In this document: in pieces, positions 1 through 8,770 of the stretch | How the letters are laid out: every line of letters begins with the position of its first letter | Position numbering within the stretch: the first letter of the stretch is position 1 | DNA from: Cellulomonas fimi | GTDB taxonomy: Bacteria > Actinomycetota > Actinomycetes > Actinomycetales > Cellulomonadaceae | Assembly: GCF_012952065.1 (NCBI RefSeq) | Contig: NZ_JABCJJ010000002.1 | Coordinates: 186,001-250,000 of the forward strand | Length of the DNA stretch: 64,000 bases | Direction: 5' to 3' | Program-made: the position numbers and the translations under genes | The notes under the pieces: generated by a model | Databases searched by the model: none | Seen by the model: the letters and a program-made list of their open reading frames with translations, nothing else | What the model was told of the DNA's origin: nothing

Positions 1-3000
1 TCTGGCAGGCGGGGGCGCAGTCGCCCCCGAGCCCGCCACCCCCGCCGACGCCCCCGCCCCGACCCTCGAGCCACGTCGCGGCGGGGCCGAGCCGGCTCGT
101 GTTCGAGCTCCCCGAGGGCACGCGTCTGGCGTACTCGCTCGAGGGCGTGCTCGGGGCGCTGCCCGGTCTGCGCCTGCGCGTCTCGGCCGCCGCGACGCCC
201 GCGGGGGAGGCGGGCGACCTCGGCATCGAGCCGCCGGGCGAGCTCGAGACCGCGATCGAGGCGCCCTACCGGCTGATCGTCTCGCCGAGCGCGCGCGGCG
301 CGTTCCGTCACGAGACCAGCCCGAAGGGACCGCGTGACCGGGTCGAGCTGTGGCGCACGCACCTGACCGTCCGGACGGACGACGGCGGCCTCGACGACGA
401 CGACGCCGACCAGCGCATCGTGCGCGCGCTCTGGACCCGCGACGGCGAGCTGCCGCCGCCGACCTTCGACCAGCCGCTCGTCCCGTTCGACCGCACCGCG
501 ATCGTCGCCCAGACGCACGGCGGTGACCCCGCGAACGCGCTCACCCCGCTCGAGGCCACGAGGCTCGAGCTCTCGAGCCTCGGCGCGTGGTTCGACTGGA
601 AGCAGTCGTGGGAGTTCCCGTCGACCGTCGTCGACTACCGGCACCAGGCCTTCATGGGCCGTGACGCCTACGTCCGCGTGGCCTACCCCGGGCTGCTCTT
701 CCCGTTCGGGCACCGGTGCTTCCTGGTGAAGGTCACCGAGCGGGAGATCAAGCACCGGGACGATCCGGTCGCCTACCTGTGGCAGCGCTGGTTCATCATC
801 CTGCGCCAGCCGACGCGCACCTACCCGCCGACCGACCGGGACAACCCGTTCGGGCAGGTCACCGTGAGCCCGCTGGTCACGCCGGACATCGACAAGCCGC
901 CCGAGGACCAGCAGCCGTTCGTGCCGACCCGCAACGGCGTCCCGTTCCCGTTCACGCTCACGACGGTCGACCGGGGCGGCGGGACGCGGGCGTGGGCGGC
1001 GCCGCTCCTGTTCGTCCAGGCGGGCAAGGACGGGCCTCAGACCTTCGTCTTCCACGCGGACGTGGCGTCGGCACGGTACTTCCCGGTGCGCGCGATCCCG
1101 GGCCGGGGCCAGACGCTCGCGGTCGCGCCGCCCGTCAAGGCGGGGGACACCTCGGTCGAGGTCGCGCACCTGGTCTTCGACGGCGAGATCGACACCGGCG
1201 CGGTGACGTCGCGGCCGTTCCTCACCGAGCTGCGGGGCGTCGTGCCCGCCATGCGGCACCTCGCGCCGCAGGCGCCCGCCGTCGACCTCGTGCTCGCGAA
1301 GCCCTACCTCGCGCACGGCCTGCCGACGCGCGCCGTCGACGCCGCCCCGGTGCCCGGGACGCCCAACGCGGGCGAGCTCGTCCTGGCGCTGAAGAGCCTG
1401 CCGCCCGCCGTCGACTTCACCAGCGGGTCCGACCGGTCCGGCGGGTTCGTCGCGCCCAACCTGTCCGTCCAGGGCGTCTCGCGTGCGCTGGGCGCGGTCG
1501 GGGTGAGCGGTGACGCGCCCACGCCGTTCGACGCCGGCGCGTTCGACCCGGCCTCGTTCCTGTCGGGGGCGATGCCCAAGCTGTTCGGCCTGTTCAGCCT
1601 GCTGGACCTGCTCGACGCCGCGGGCCTCGACGAGGCACCCGCGTTCGTGTCCGACGCGCTCGACGCCGTGACGAAGCTGCGCACGGAGGCGCTGCGCCTG
1701 CGGGCCGCGCTCGACGACGCGCAGGCGCGGCTCGCGCAGGAGGTCGCGAGCGCGGCGCACGCGGGCGCCAAGGCCGTCGCGCAGCGCGCCGAGGACGAGC
1801 TCGACGCACGCGCCGCGACCCTCGCGACCCGGCTCGACGCGCTACTCGCGGCCGTCCAGGGGCTGCCGGGCGACCCAGGCGCGGTGAGCGCGGCCGCCGT
1901 CGCGCTCGCGGGCGAGCTCGAGCCCCTCCTGACGGCGATCGGGCTGCCCGGTGTCCCCGCCGCGGTGCGGTCCGCCCTGACCAAGCCGGTGCAGACGCTG
2001 ACGACGCTGACCGACCTCGCGAAGGACGCCGCCGGGCTGGCGCAGCTGCTGCAGGGGGCGGTGGGCGGACAGGTCACGGCTCGGCTGCGGTGGCGGCCCT
2101 CGATCAGGCCGTGGGGCATGGCGGGCGCTCCGAACGTCTTCAGGCCGAAGGACGCCCACGCGCTGCACGTCGACGTCGAGGTCCGGGCGTCGGCGAGCGC
2201 TCCGCCGGCCGTCGACGTCGTCGCGGAGATCGTCGACGTCGACCTCAACCTGATCGGCGACGGGCCCGCCGGCCTCATGAAGCTGATGTTCCGGCGGATC
2301 GGCTTCCACGCCGGCTCGGCGGGCAAGCCCGAGGTCGACGTCGTCTTCGGCGGGATCGGGTTCCTCGGGCCGCTGTCGTTCGTCGACCGCCTGCGTGAGC
2401 TCATCCCGTTCGACGGGTTCTCGGACCCGCCCTACGTCGACGTCGCGCCCGACGGCGTCACGGCGGGCTTCGACCTCGCGCTGCCCAACGTGTCGATCGG
2501 CGTCTTCAGCCTCGAGAACATCGCGCTGGGCGCCGATGCCCGGGTGCCGTTCCTCGGCGACGCGATGACGGTCGGGTTCTACTTCTGCGCGAAGGACGCG
2601 CCGTTCCGGCTCACCGTGATGGCGATCGGCGGCGGCGGGTGGCTCGTGCTGCGGGCGTCGCCCAAGGGGCTCGTCCTGCTCGAGCTGGGGCTCGAGGCAG
2701 CCGCGTCGCTGTCGGTCGACCTCGGTGTGGCGTCGGGCTCGGTGTCGATCGCGGTCGGCGTCTACCTGCGCCTCGAGGCGGACAAGGGGCTGCTCACCGC
2801 GTACTTCCGGATCCGCGGCGAGGTCGACGTGCTCGGCCTGGTCAGCGCGTCGATCACGCTCGAGCTCTCGCTCACCTACCACTTCCAGACCGGCAAGCTG
2901 ATCGGCCGCGCGTCGCTCGTCGTCGAGGTCGAGGTGCTGTTCTTCTCCGCCTCCGTCGAGATCACGGTCGAGCGCAAGCTCGCGGGCTCGAAGGGTGACC

Positions 3001-3092
3001 CGACGCTCTACCAGGTCATGCCCCCGGACGACGACGGCACGAACGCCGACTGGGCCACGTACTGCGACGCGTTCGCCCCCGTGCCGGCCTGA
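1..3092 (+). CDS. Giant beta-rich protein of unknown function, 5' partial
   Basis: I do not recognise a named family with confidence. A GTG at 99 gives 997 residues, but the frame is open to the left edge with a proline-rich stretch and there is no ribosome site before 99, so the true start probably lies upstream. Three parts are visible (numbering from 99): a mixed alpha/beta N-terminal half to about residue 500, containing the motif FPFGHRCFLVKVTER near 205; an alanine/arginine-rich coiled coil at about 520-610; and from about 665 a C-terminal region of alternating hydrophobic and polar strands typical of long beta sheets (for example SASITLELSLTYHFQ). No signal peptide is visible. The next gene starts 13 bases after its stop, so the two are almost certainly co-transcribed. 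Resemblance to DUF6603-like large bacterial proteins is only a recollection. Coding certain, function unknown. Confidence 0.85.
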   Translation, partial: WQAGAQSPPSPPPPPTPPPRPSSHVAAGPSRLVFELPEGTRLAYSLEGVLGALPGLRLRVSAAATPAGEAGDLGIEPPGELETAIEAPYRLIVSPSARGAFRHETSPKGPRDRVELWRTHLTVRTDDGGLDDDDADQRIVRALWTRDGELPPPTFDQPLVPFDRTAIVAQTHGGDPANALTPLEATRLELSSLGAWFDWKQSWEFPSTVVDYRHQAFMGRDAYVRVAYPGLLFPFGHRCFLVKVTEREIKHRDDPVAYLWQRWFIILRQPTRTYPPTDRDNPFGQVTVSPLVTPDIDKPPEDQQPFVPTRNGVPFPFTLTTVDRGGGTRAWAAPLLFVQAGKDGPQTFVFHADVASARYFPVRAIPGRGQTLAVAPPVKAGDTSVEVAHLVFDGEIDTGAVTSRPFLTELRGVVPAMRHLAPQAPAVDLVLAKPYLAHGLPTRAVDAAPVPGTPNAGELVLALKSLPPAVDFTSGSDRSGGFVAPNLSVQGVSRALGAVGVSGDAPTPFDAGAFDPASFLSGAMPKLFGLFSLLDLLDAAGLDEAPAFVSDALDAVTKLRTEALRLRAALDDAQARLAQEVASAAHAGAKAVAQRAEDELDARAATLATRLDALLAAVQGLPGDPGAVSAAAVALAGELEPLLTAIGLPGVPAAVRSALTKPVQTLTTLTDLAKDAAGLAQLLQGAVGGQVTARLRWRPSIRPWGMAGAPNVFRPKDAHALHVDVEVRASASAPPAVDVVAEIVDVDLNLIGDGPAGLMKLMFRRIGFHAGSAGKPEVDVVFGGIGFLGPLSFVDRLRELIPFDGFSDPPYVDVAPDGVTAGFDLALPNVSIGVFSLENIALGADARVPFLGDAMTVGFYFCAKDAPFRLTVMAIGGGGWLVLRASPKGLVLLELGLEAAASLSVDLGVASGSVSIAVGVYLRLEADKGLLTAYFRIRGEVDVLGLVSASITLELSLTYHFQTGKLIGRASLVVEVEVLFFSASVEITVERKLAGSKGDPTLYQVMPPDDDGTNADWATYCDAFAPVPA

Positions 3093-3105
3093 GGCAGGAG
3101 ACCCG

Positions 3106-6100
3106 ATGCCCGCCACCGTCCTCGCGACCGCGCTGCCGCACTCGCTGGCCGACGACGCGCCGTTCCAGCTGACCGTCTTCGTCACGCACAAGCTCGTCGG
3201 CGCAGGCGCCATTCTCTCCGACTTCCCCGCCGCGGCCGACTGGGTCGGCACCCTCGCGGGCTGCACCTTCACGCTGCGGACGTCGCTCGACCCCGACGCA
3301 GCCCTGCCGCTGCGCGTGGTCACCATGCCCGACACCGTGCCCGACGCCGCCGCGTGGGCTGCGGTGCTGCCGCCCACCACCGCGGTCCGGGCGTTCCCGA
3401 CACCCGCGGTGTCCGACGAGACGTGGCGCACCAACCCGGCCAGCCGCCTGAGCGACCACGCCGTCGACCTGCACGTCGCGGCGATCACCGCCGCGCCGGC
3501 CCGCCGGCCCGGCCTGACGGGCGACCCCGTGGCCGCCGGGCTGCTCGAGACGCTCGCAGGTCTGGACCCGGACGGCCCGCTGCGTCGGCTGCTGGGCGAC
3601 GCCCCGGCGCGAGCGCGCCGCGCCCTGCAGCTCCCGGGCCGGCGGCTGCGCGACGCGCTGACGACCATCGGTCCCCTGACCGACACCGGCGACCTCCGGC
3701 CGGGGCGCACGCACGACCTCCCGCCGCTGCCCGTGTACCAGTCGAGGATCGACGACGAGCCGTCGCCGGTGCAGGTGCTGCTGGACGACCCCGAGGCGGA
3801 CCGGCGGGTGACCGAGCGGCTCGACGCCCTCGTCGGCCAGGACCTGTCCGCCGACCCGCAGCTCCAGCTCCTCGTCGACGCCCACGCGATGCGGCGGTAC
3901 TACGAGCGGCCCGAGCAGCCTCAGCAGACCCCGCGCCAGGAGCCGGACCCCGACGCCCCGCCGACGCCGCGTCCGGACCGCCCCGACCACGACTTCCACG
4001 CGCGGATCGGGTCGTTCGGCTCCACACCGGCCCTGCTGCGCAGGCTCGGCCTCGCCGTCGACGTCGTGCTGGACGGGCTGGACCCCGCGGGCGCCCGGGC
4101 GGCACTCGCCGGCGCGACGTGGGTCAGCGTGACGCTCGCCTCGACGCACCCCGACGTCGAGGTGCTCCCGGCGCGGCGGACGGCGGTCGTCGTGGACGAC
4201 GTCGTGTTCGCCGCGCGGTCGAGCGACGCGTGGGTCGGCGGCGCGCTGCCGCTGGGCGACGACGAGTGGGTGGTGCTCGACGCCGACCCGGACGCCTCCG
4301 GGCTCAAGCTCGACCAGCACGCGCGCAACCTGGCGCGGCAGTACGCGAGCGAGGCGAACGGCGACCCCGCGACGTCCGCCCCCGGCACGCTGCGCGCCAC
4401 CGGGTTCGCGCTCGCCCGGCGGGAGCGGGCGGCCCAGCTGCGGGCCCGCGTGCAGCAGGCGGAGCAGCTCGCGGTCGACGACGGCACGCGCGAGCTGCTG
4501 CTCGACGACCTGGTGCGTGGCATCCGGGTCGAGGTGTGGGACGACCGGACGCGGGAGTGGCACAGCCTGCACCGGCGGCTCGTCACGGTCACGGGCGAGC
4601 CGGGCGGGGTCCCGGTCCTCGAGGAGGCCGCGGACGTCGGGTTCCTGCAGCTCTCGGCGCTCAACCGCGTGCCCGACGGCGCCCCCGGGTACTACCTGCA
4701 CGAGGTCGTCGCGGGCTGGGACGGCTGGAGCCTGTCCGCGCCGCGGCCGGGGAAGACCATCGTGCACGTCGAGCCGCCCGGGCCGGACGGCGCGACCGAG
4801 GTGGTGGTCGACGCCCCGCCCGACCCGCCGGTCGACGGCGCGCACGTCTCGTCGCGGGTCGAGCCGCGGTCGCTGCCGCGGCTGCGGTACGGGACGTCGT
4901 ACAGCTTCCGGGTGCTCGCCGTCGACCTCGCGGGCAACTCCGTGCCGCAGGTCCCGGCGCGGCGACGGCCGCCCCTGGTCGAACCCGACGCGAGGGCGCT
5001 CGAGGCCGCCCGCGCGCACCTGGACCGGCTCCGCGCCGCGTACGAGCGACGCGATCGCGGTGGCGTCGCGGGCGCGCGCCGCGCCGCGGTGGTCGCGCAC
5101 CTGCGTGCGGCCCAGGAGCGCGTCGCCAGCCCCGTCGCCCACCCGCTGCCCGTCGAGCTGCGGTCGGGCGACGACCGGGTCGACGCGGCCGTCGAGGACC
5201 TCGTGGCCCGGGCGGTGGCGAGCGAGCCGCCCGCGCCGGCCGCGCAGCGCGCGCTCGCGGCCGTCGGGACGGCGGCACGCGTGCTCGCGGAGTCGCGCGA
5301 GAGCCTGCGCGTGCGGCCGCAGCTGCGGGTCGACGCACGCGATCTCGCCAGGCTCGGCCGGAACGACGACCTGCAGCTCCCCGACGACCTACGGCTGCTC
5401 AGGCGGGCCGTCGTCACGACGCCACGGCCGTACCTGCGGTGGGAGCCCGTGCCCGCGCCCGCCCTCGTCGCCCGCGAGGAGCTCGGGACCGGCGAGCAGC
5501 TCGGGCACCTGGTCGTCCGCAGCGGCATCGTGGACGGCCCGGGCGCGGACGCGCGACCGACGGCGGAGCGCCACGTGGCGCCGCCCAAGGCGACGCAGCT
5601 CGAGGCCGAGGCCGCCGGCCTGTTCGACGCCGCGATCGGCACGGGCGACACCGCCGAGATCCGGCGCCTGTACGCCGTGGCGCTGGCCGAGCGGGGCACG
5701 CTCCTGGACCAGCGCGTGCCGAGCCTCACGGACCCGAGGGCGACCGACGAGCAGCCCGGCGTCGCGCTCCTCGACCGGCCGGGGGCGGACACGGGCTCGG
5801 ACAGCCGCGCCACGCTCGACAAGATCACCGCCGACCGGGGCCGGCCCGTCGGGGAGGGCCAGTACGTGGTGCACGGCACCGAGGCGCTGCGCCTGCCGTA
5901 CCTGCCGGACCCGTACGCCGCCGGGATCTCGCTGGTGTTCTACGAGGCGGGCGCGCCGCACGCGCTGCCCGAGCCGCGCGCGCTGCAGGCCGTCACGGTG
6001 CCGTACCCCGGCGCGTGGCCGTCGCTGCAGCCGCTGCGGATCGTCGTCGAGCGCGGCGACGCGCTCGGCGCGCGCGTCGTCGGGCACGAGGTCCGGGTCG

Positions 6101-8001
6101 CGCTGCCGCCCGGCGAGCAGGTGCGCGTCGCCCTCTCGAGCACCGTCGACCTCGCCGCCCTGGACCGGTTCGGGCTGTGGCGCTCGCACCTGGCCAGCGT
6201 CGTCGACCCCGCGGACGGCTACACGACCGACGAGGTCGTCGCCGCGGCGGCCCTGCAGCGGGCGGCGGTGTCAGGGTGGACCTGGTGGCTCACGCCCTCG
6301 GTCGACGTGCGGCTCGTGCACGCGGTGCCCGCGCCGGTCCGGCCGCCGCGGCTGGTCGACCTGAGCCTGTTCCTGCGTCCGCCCAATCGCGCGGTCGCGG
6401 CCTTCACCGGGCTCGTCGACGTGCACGGGTCCAGCACGGACCTGCTCGTCGTGCGCGCGAGCTGGACCGAGCAGGTGGACGACCTCGCGGCTGCGGGTCC
6501 GCAGGAGGTGACCCGGTCCGACGTCGTCGTCCGCTCGCCCGTCGGGGAGCGCGAGCGGACGGGGGTGCTCTTCCTGTACGACTACCTGCCGACCGGCGCG
6601 CTCGCCCAGGCGCTCGGCGGCGTGGCGTTCCACCGGATGCTGCAGACGTTCGAGGACACGCACCACCGCCGCGTGACGTACGTGCCGAGCGGCACGACGC
6701 GGTTCGCGGAGCTGTTCGACCCCGCGCAGGTGCCCGCGGCCGACGACGCGGCGCTCGCGGGCGAGCCGGTGGTCCTCGACATCCCGTCGTCCGCGCGCCC
6801 GGCCGCGCCGCTCGTGCTCGACGCCGTGCCGCTGCTGCGCTGGGAGGAGGGGAGCGAGCCCGACGAGCCGTTCGCGTGGCGTCAGGTGCGACGCTCCGGC
6901 GTGCGGATCTGGCTCGCCCGCCCGTGGTTCTCCTCGGGCGACGGCGAGCTGCTCGGCGTGCTTGTCTTCGACACCCACGAGTGGGTGCAGCTCCCGGACG
7001 GCACGTGGGAGCGCCGGGCCAAGGCGGTGCAGGCGCCCGACGGCGCGACGAGCCTGTGGGCAGCGGACCCGGTCGTCCAGCACGGCGGGGCGACCTCGGA
7101 CCCGACCGTCCCGCCGCTGCTCACCCTGGACCACCTGCTGCTGGACGCCGTCGAGACCGGCGCCGCCGAGGGCGTCGGCATCCGGCCGCCGCTCGCCGGC
7201 GAGGTGTCCGGCGGGCGGGACCGAGGGTGGCCCGACGCGCCGGGCAACCCCGTCGCGGTCGCCGCGGCCGTCCCGCTGCGCGACGTGGCGGGGCGCCCGG
7301 CCGTGCGCGTGCTGGGGTACCGGCCGGAGTACGACGAGGCGTCAGGTCGCTGGTTCGTCGACGTCGCCGTCCACCCGACCTCTGCGCTGTGGCCGTTCGT
7401 GCGGCTCGCGGTCGCGCGGTACCAGCCCTCCGCGATCGACGGCTGCACGCTGTCGCCGGTCGCGCTGACGAGCTGGGTCCAGCCGCTGCCGACCCGGACG
7501 CTGACGGTGAGCCGACCGGGCCCGGAGCACGTGCAGGTGACCCTGACCGGGGTCGTCGGCTGGCTGCGCTGGGACCCGCGCTCGACGGCCGAGCCGCCGG
7601 GCGACCAGCTGAGCGCCGACAGCCCGACCGGCGCGGCGGCGCACCGCGCGATGCGCCTGCAGCAGTCCCGGACCGTGCGCGCGACGGTGCAGCGCCGCCC
7701 GGAGGGGGCCGGTGACCTGGAGTGGGAGACGGTCTCGTCGTCGCTGCTGCTGGCGGTCGACGTCGAGGAAGCCGGCGGCTTCCGGGCGACCTGGACCGGC
7801 TCGGTCGTGCTGCCCCAGGGCGCAGGGACTCCCGCGGGGGAGACGGCGGGGTACCCGGCGCTGCAGCGGCCCGGCGGCGACGTGACGACCTGGCGCGTGC
7901 TCGTCGAGGAGCACGAGCTGCTCGACGCCGACCCGACCACGCCCGGCCTGCCCCCGGCGCCCGTGCCGCGGCTGGTGTACGCCGGGGAGGTCGCGCTGTA
8001 G
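3106..8001 (+). CDS. Giant hypothetical protein (1631 aa), partner of the preceding gene
   Basis: The ATG at 3106 follows GGCAGGAGA at good spacing. The same frame is open upstream to 2995 but only inside the previous gene, so 3106 is preferred. No catalytic motif stands out. Visible parts are a proline-rich linker at about residues 270-295, a fibronectin-III-like stretch near 600 (SYSFRVLAVDLAGNS), a long helical segment at about 630-675, and tryptophan-rich beta-type sequence through the C-terminal half, including the phrase FVRLAVARYQPSAIDG near 1430. There is no signal peptide and no membrane segment. The 13-bp spacing to the upstream giant gene implies one operon and probably a joint assembly. 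Base composition matches the neighbours, so recent transfer is not indicated. A surface or secreted assembly is possible but unsupported. Confidence 0.85.
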   Translation: MPATVLATALPHSLADDAPFQLTVFVTHKLVGAGAILSDFPAAADWVGTLAGCTFTLRTSLDPDAALPLRVVTMPDTVPDAAAWAAVLPPTTAVRAFPTPAVSDETWRTNPASRLSDHAVDLHVAAITAAPARRPGLTGDPVAAGLLETLAGLDPDGPLRRLLGDAPARARRALQLPGRRLRDALTTIGPLTDTGDLRPGRTHDLPPLPVYQSRIDDEPSPVQVLLDDPEADRRVTERLDALVGQDLSADPQLQLLVDAHAMRRYYERPEQPQQTPRQEPDPDAPPTPRPDRPDHDFHARIGSFGSTPALLRRLGLAVDVVLDGLDPAGARAALAGATWVSVTLASTHPDVEVLPARRTAVVVDDVVFAARSSDAWVGGALPLGDDEWVVLDADPDASGLKLDQHARNLARQYASEANGDPATSAPGTLRATGFALARRERAAQLRARVQQAEQLAVDDGTRELLLDDLVRGIRVEVWDDRTREWHSLHRRLVTVTGEPGGVPVLEEAADVGFLQLSALNRVPDGAPGYYLHEVVAGWDGWSLSAPRPGKTIVHVEPPGPDGATEVVVDAPPDPPVDGAHVSSRVEPRSLPRLRYGTSYSFRVLAVDLAGNSVPQVPARRRPPLVEPDARALEAARAHLDRLRAAYERRDRGGVAGARRAAVVAHLRAAQERVASPVAHPLPVELRSGDDRVDAAVEDLVARAVASEPPAPAAQRALAAVGTAARVLAESRESLRVRPQLRVDARDLARLGRNDDLQLPDDLRLLRRAVVTTPRPYLRWEPVPAPALVAREELGTGEQLGHLVVRSGIVDGPGADARPTAERHVAPPKATQLEAEAAGLFDAAIGTGDTAEIRRLYAVALAERGTLLDQRVPSLTDPRATDEQPGVALLDRPGADTGSDSRATLDKITADRGRPVGEGQYVVHGTEALRLPYLPDPYAAGISLVFYEAGAPHALPEPRALQAVTVPYPGAWPSLQPLRIVVERGDALGARVVGHEVRVALPPGEQVRVALSSTVDLAALDRFGLWRSHLASVVDPADGYTTDEVVAAAALQRAAVSGWTWWLTPSVDVRLVHAVPAPVRPPRLVDLSLFLRPPNRAVAAFTGLVDVHGSSTDLLVVRASWTEQVDDLAAAGPQEVTRSDVVVRSPVGERERTGVLFLYDYLPTGALAQALGGVAFHRMLQTFEDTHHRRVTYVPSGTTRFAELFDPAQVPAADDAALAGEPVVLDIPSSARPAAPLVLDAVPLLRWEEGSEPDEPFAWRQVRRSGVRIWLARPWFSSGDGELLGVLVFDTHEWVQLPDGTWERRAKAVQAPDGATSLWAADPVVQHGGATSDPTVPPLLTLDHLLLDAVETGAAEGVGIRPPLAGEVSGGRDRGWPDAPGNPVAVAAAVPLRDVAGRPAVRVLGYRPEYDEASGRWFVDVAVHPTSALWPFVRLAVARYQPSAIDGCTLSPVALTSWVQPLPTRTLTVSRPGPEHVQVTLTGVVGWLRWDPRSTAEPPGDQLSADSPTGAAAHRAMRLQQSRTVRATVQRRPEGAGDLEWETVSSSLLLAVDVEEAGGFRATWTGSVVLPQGAGTPAGETAGYPALQRPGGDVTTWRVLVEEHELLDADPTTPGLPPAPVPRLVYAGEVAL

Positions 8002-8102
8002 CCGTCGAGGCGCGGCGTACGCCCGGATCGGCGAACCTGGGGGGACCGCGGGAACGGCCGGGTCCCGGTCGGGCGGGGTCGAGGCCCGGGGCGGTGAGGC
8101 AG

Positions 8103-8456
8103 GTGGCCGGCAAGCAGCGCCGGTTCGTGGTCCAGCGCCACCGCGCGCGCCGCCTGCACTACGACCTGCGGTTCGAGGTCGACGGCGTCCTGGTGAGCTG
8201 GGCGGTGCCGCGCGGCCCGACGCTCGACCCGAAGGCGCGGCGGATGGCGGTCCACGTCGAGGACCACCCGATGGAGTACGAGGACTTCGAGGGCGTCATC
8301 CCCGCGGGCGAGTACGGCGGCGGCGACGTCATCGTCTGGGACCGCGGGACCTGGGAGCCGTACGGGACGGACGACCCCGCCGCCGCGGGCGAGCTCCACG
8401 CGGACGTCCACGGGTCCAAGCTGCACGGGCGGCTCGTGCTCGTCCGGCGCGGTGGG
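8103..8456 (+). pseudogene. Truncated LigD-type 3'-phosphoesterase domain
   Basis: The 118 codons from the GTG at 8103 (another GTG lies at 8094) match the start and core of the 3'-phosphoesterase domain of bacterial DNA ligase D, which trims 3' ends in non-homologous end joining. The metal/active-site signatures QRHRARRLHYDLR and EDHPMEY, the motif EGVIPAGEYGGG and VIVWDRGTWEP are all present. The family normally ends with a strand carrying WLLIK and basic residues. Here the match stops at LVRRGG, exactly where the first of two palindromic repeats begins at 8457. The frame then runs without a stop through both palindromes and into the next gene, to 8876. I read this as a 3'-truncated relic. 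A functional minimal domain is possible but less likely. No polymerase or ligase partner is nearby. Confidence 0.7.
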
Positions 8457-8571
8457 TGTCAGACCGAGCGCGCGGCTGGGCACGCGCTCGGTCTGACAAC
8501 CCGCTTGTCGACGGGCGTCCCCACCGACGTGTCAGGCCGAGCGCGCGGCTGGGCACGCGCTCGGCCTGACA
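8457..8571. repeat. Twin perfect palindromes with a covarying base pair
   Basis: Two copies of a hairpin lie 73 bp apart. Copy 1 has arms at 8457-8472 and 8483-8498; copy 2 has arms at 8530-8545 and 8556-8571. Each has a perfect 16-bp stem and the same 10-base loop, CGGCTGGGCA. The left arm is TGTCAGACCGAGCGCG in copy 1 and TGTCAGGCCGAGCGCG in copy 2; the A-to-G change is matched by a T-to-C change in the opposite arm, so pairing is kept. They begin exactly where the phosphoesterase domain is cut off. They could be a dispersed palindromic element or transcription terminators, although no T tract follows. Confidence 0.9.
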
Positions 8572-8630
8572 ACTCGCTTCGGTGCGCACGCCGTCGGGCC
8601 GGTGGGGTACGCGACGTGACCCGAGGCGAC

Positions 8631-8700
8631 TTGAACGAGCATCCGGATGACGGCCGCCCGGATCGGCGTAGGATAACGATCCGGATAGATCGAATCCCCT
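8631..8700 (+). promoter_or_regulatory. Probable promoter/operator of the MMPL gene
   Basis: The self-complementary octamer ATCCGGAT occurs twice, at 8641-8648 and 8679-8686, flanking a possible -10 box TAGGAT at 8669. Such paired dyads could bind the TetR-type regulator encoded just beyond the MMPL gene; that link is inference. Between the twin palindromes and the MMPL start (8572-8770) I see no gene. Confidence 0.4.
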
Positions 8701-8770
8701 TGTGGCCCCGCCAGGCGCTTCCGCGCCGGCGTCTGCAGACCCCAGGCACCCTCTTGAGGAGACGTACGTC

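Noticed and set aside
3016-5142. A long minus-strand frame inside the second giant gene
   Set aside because: Arg/Val/His-rich shadow without motifs or a ribosome site.
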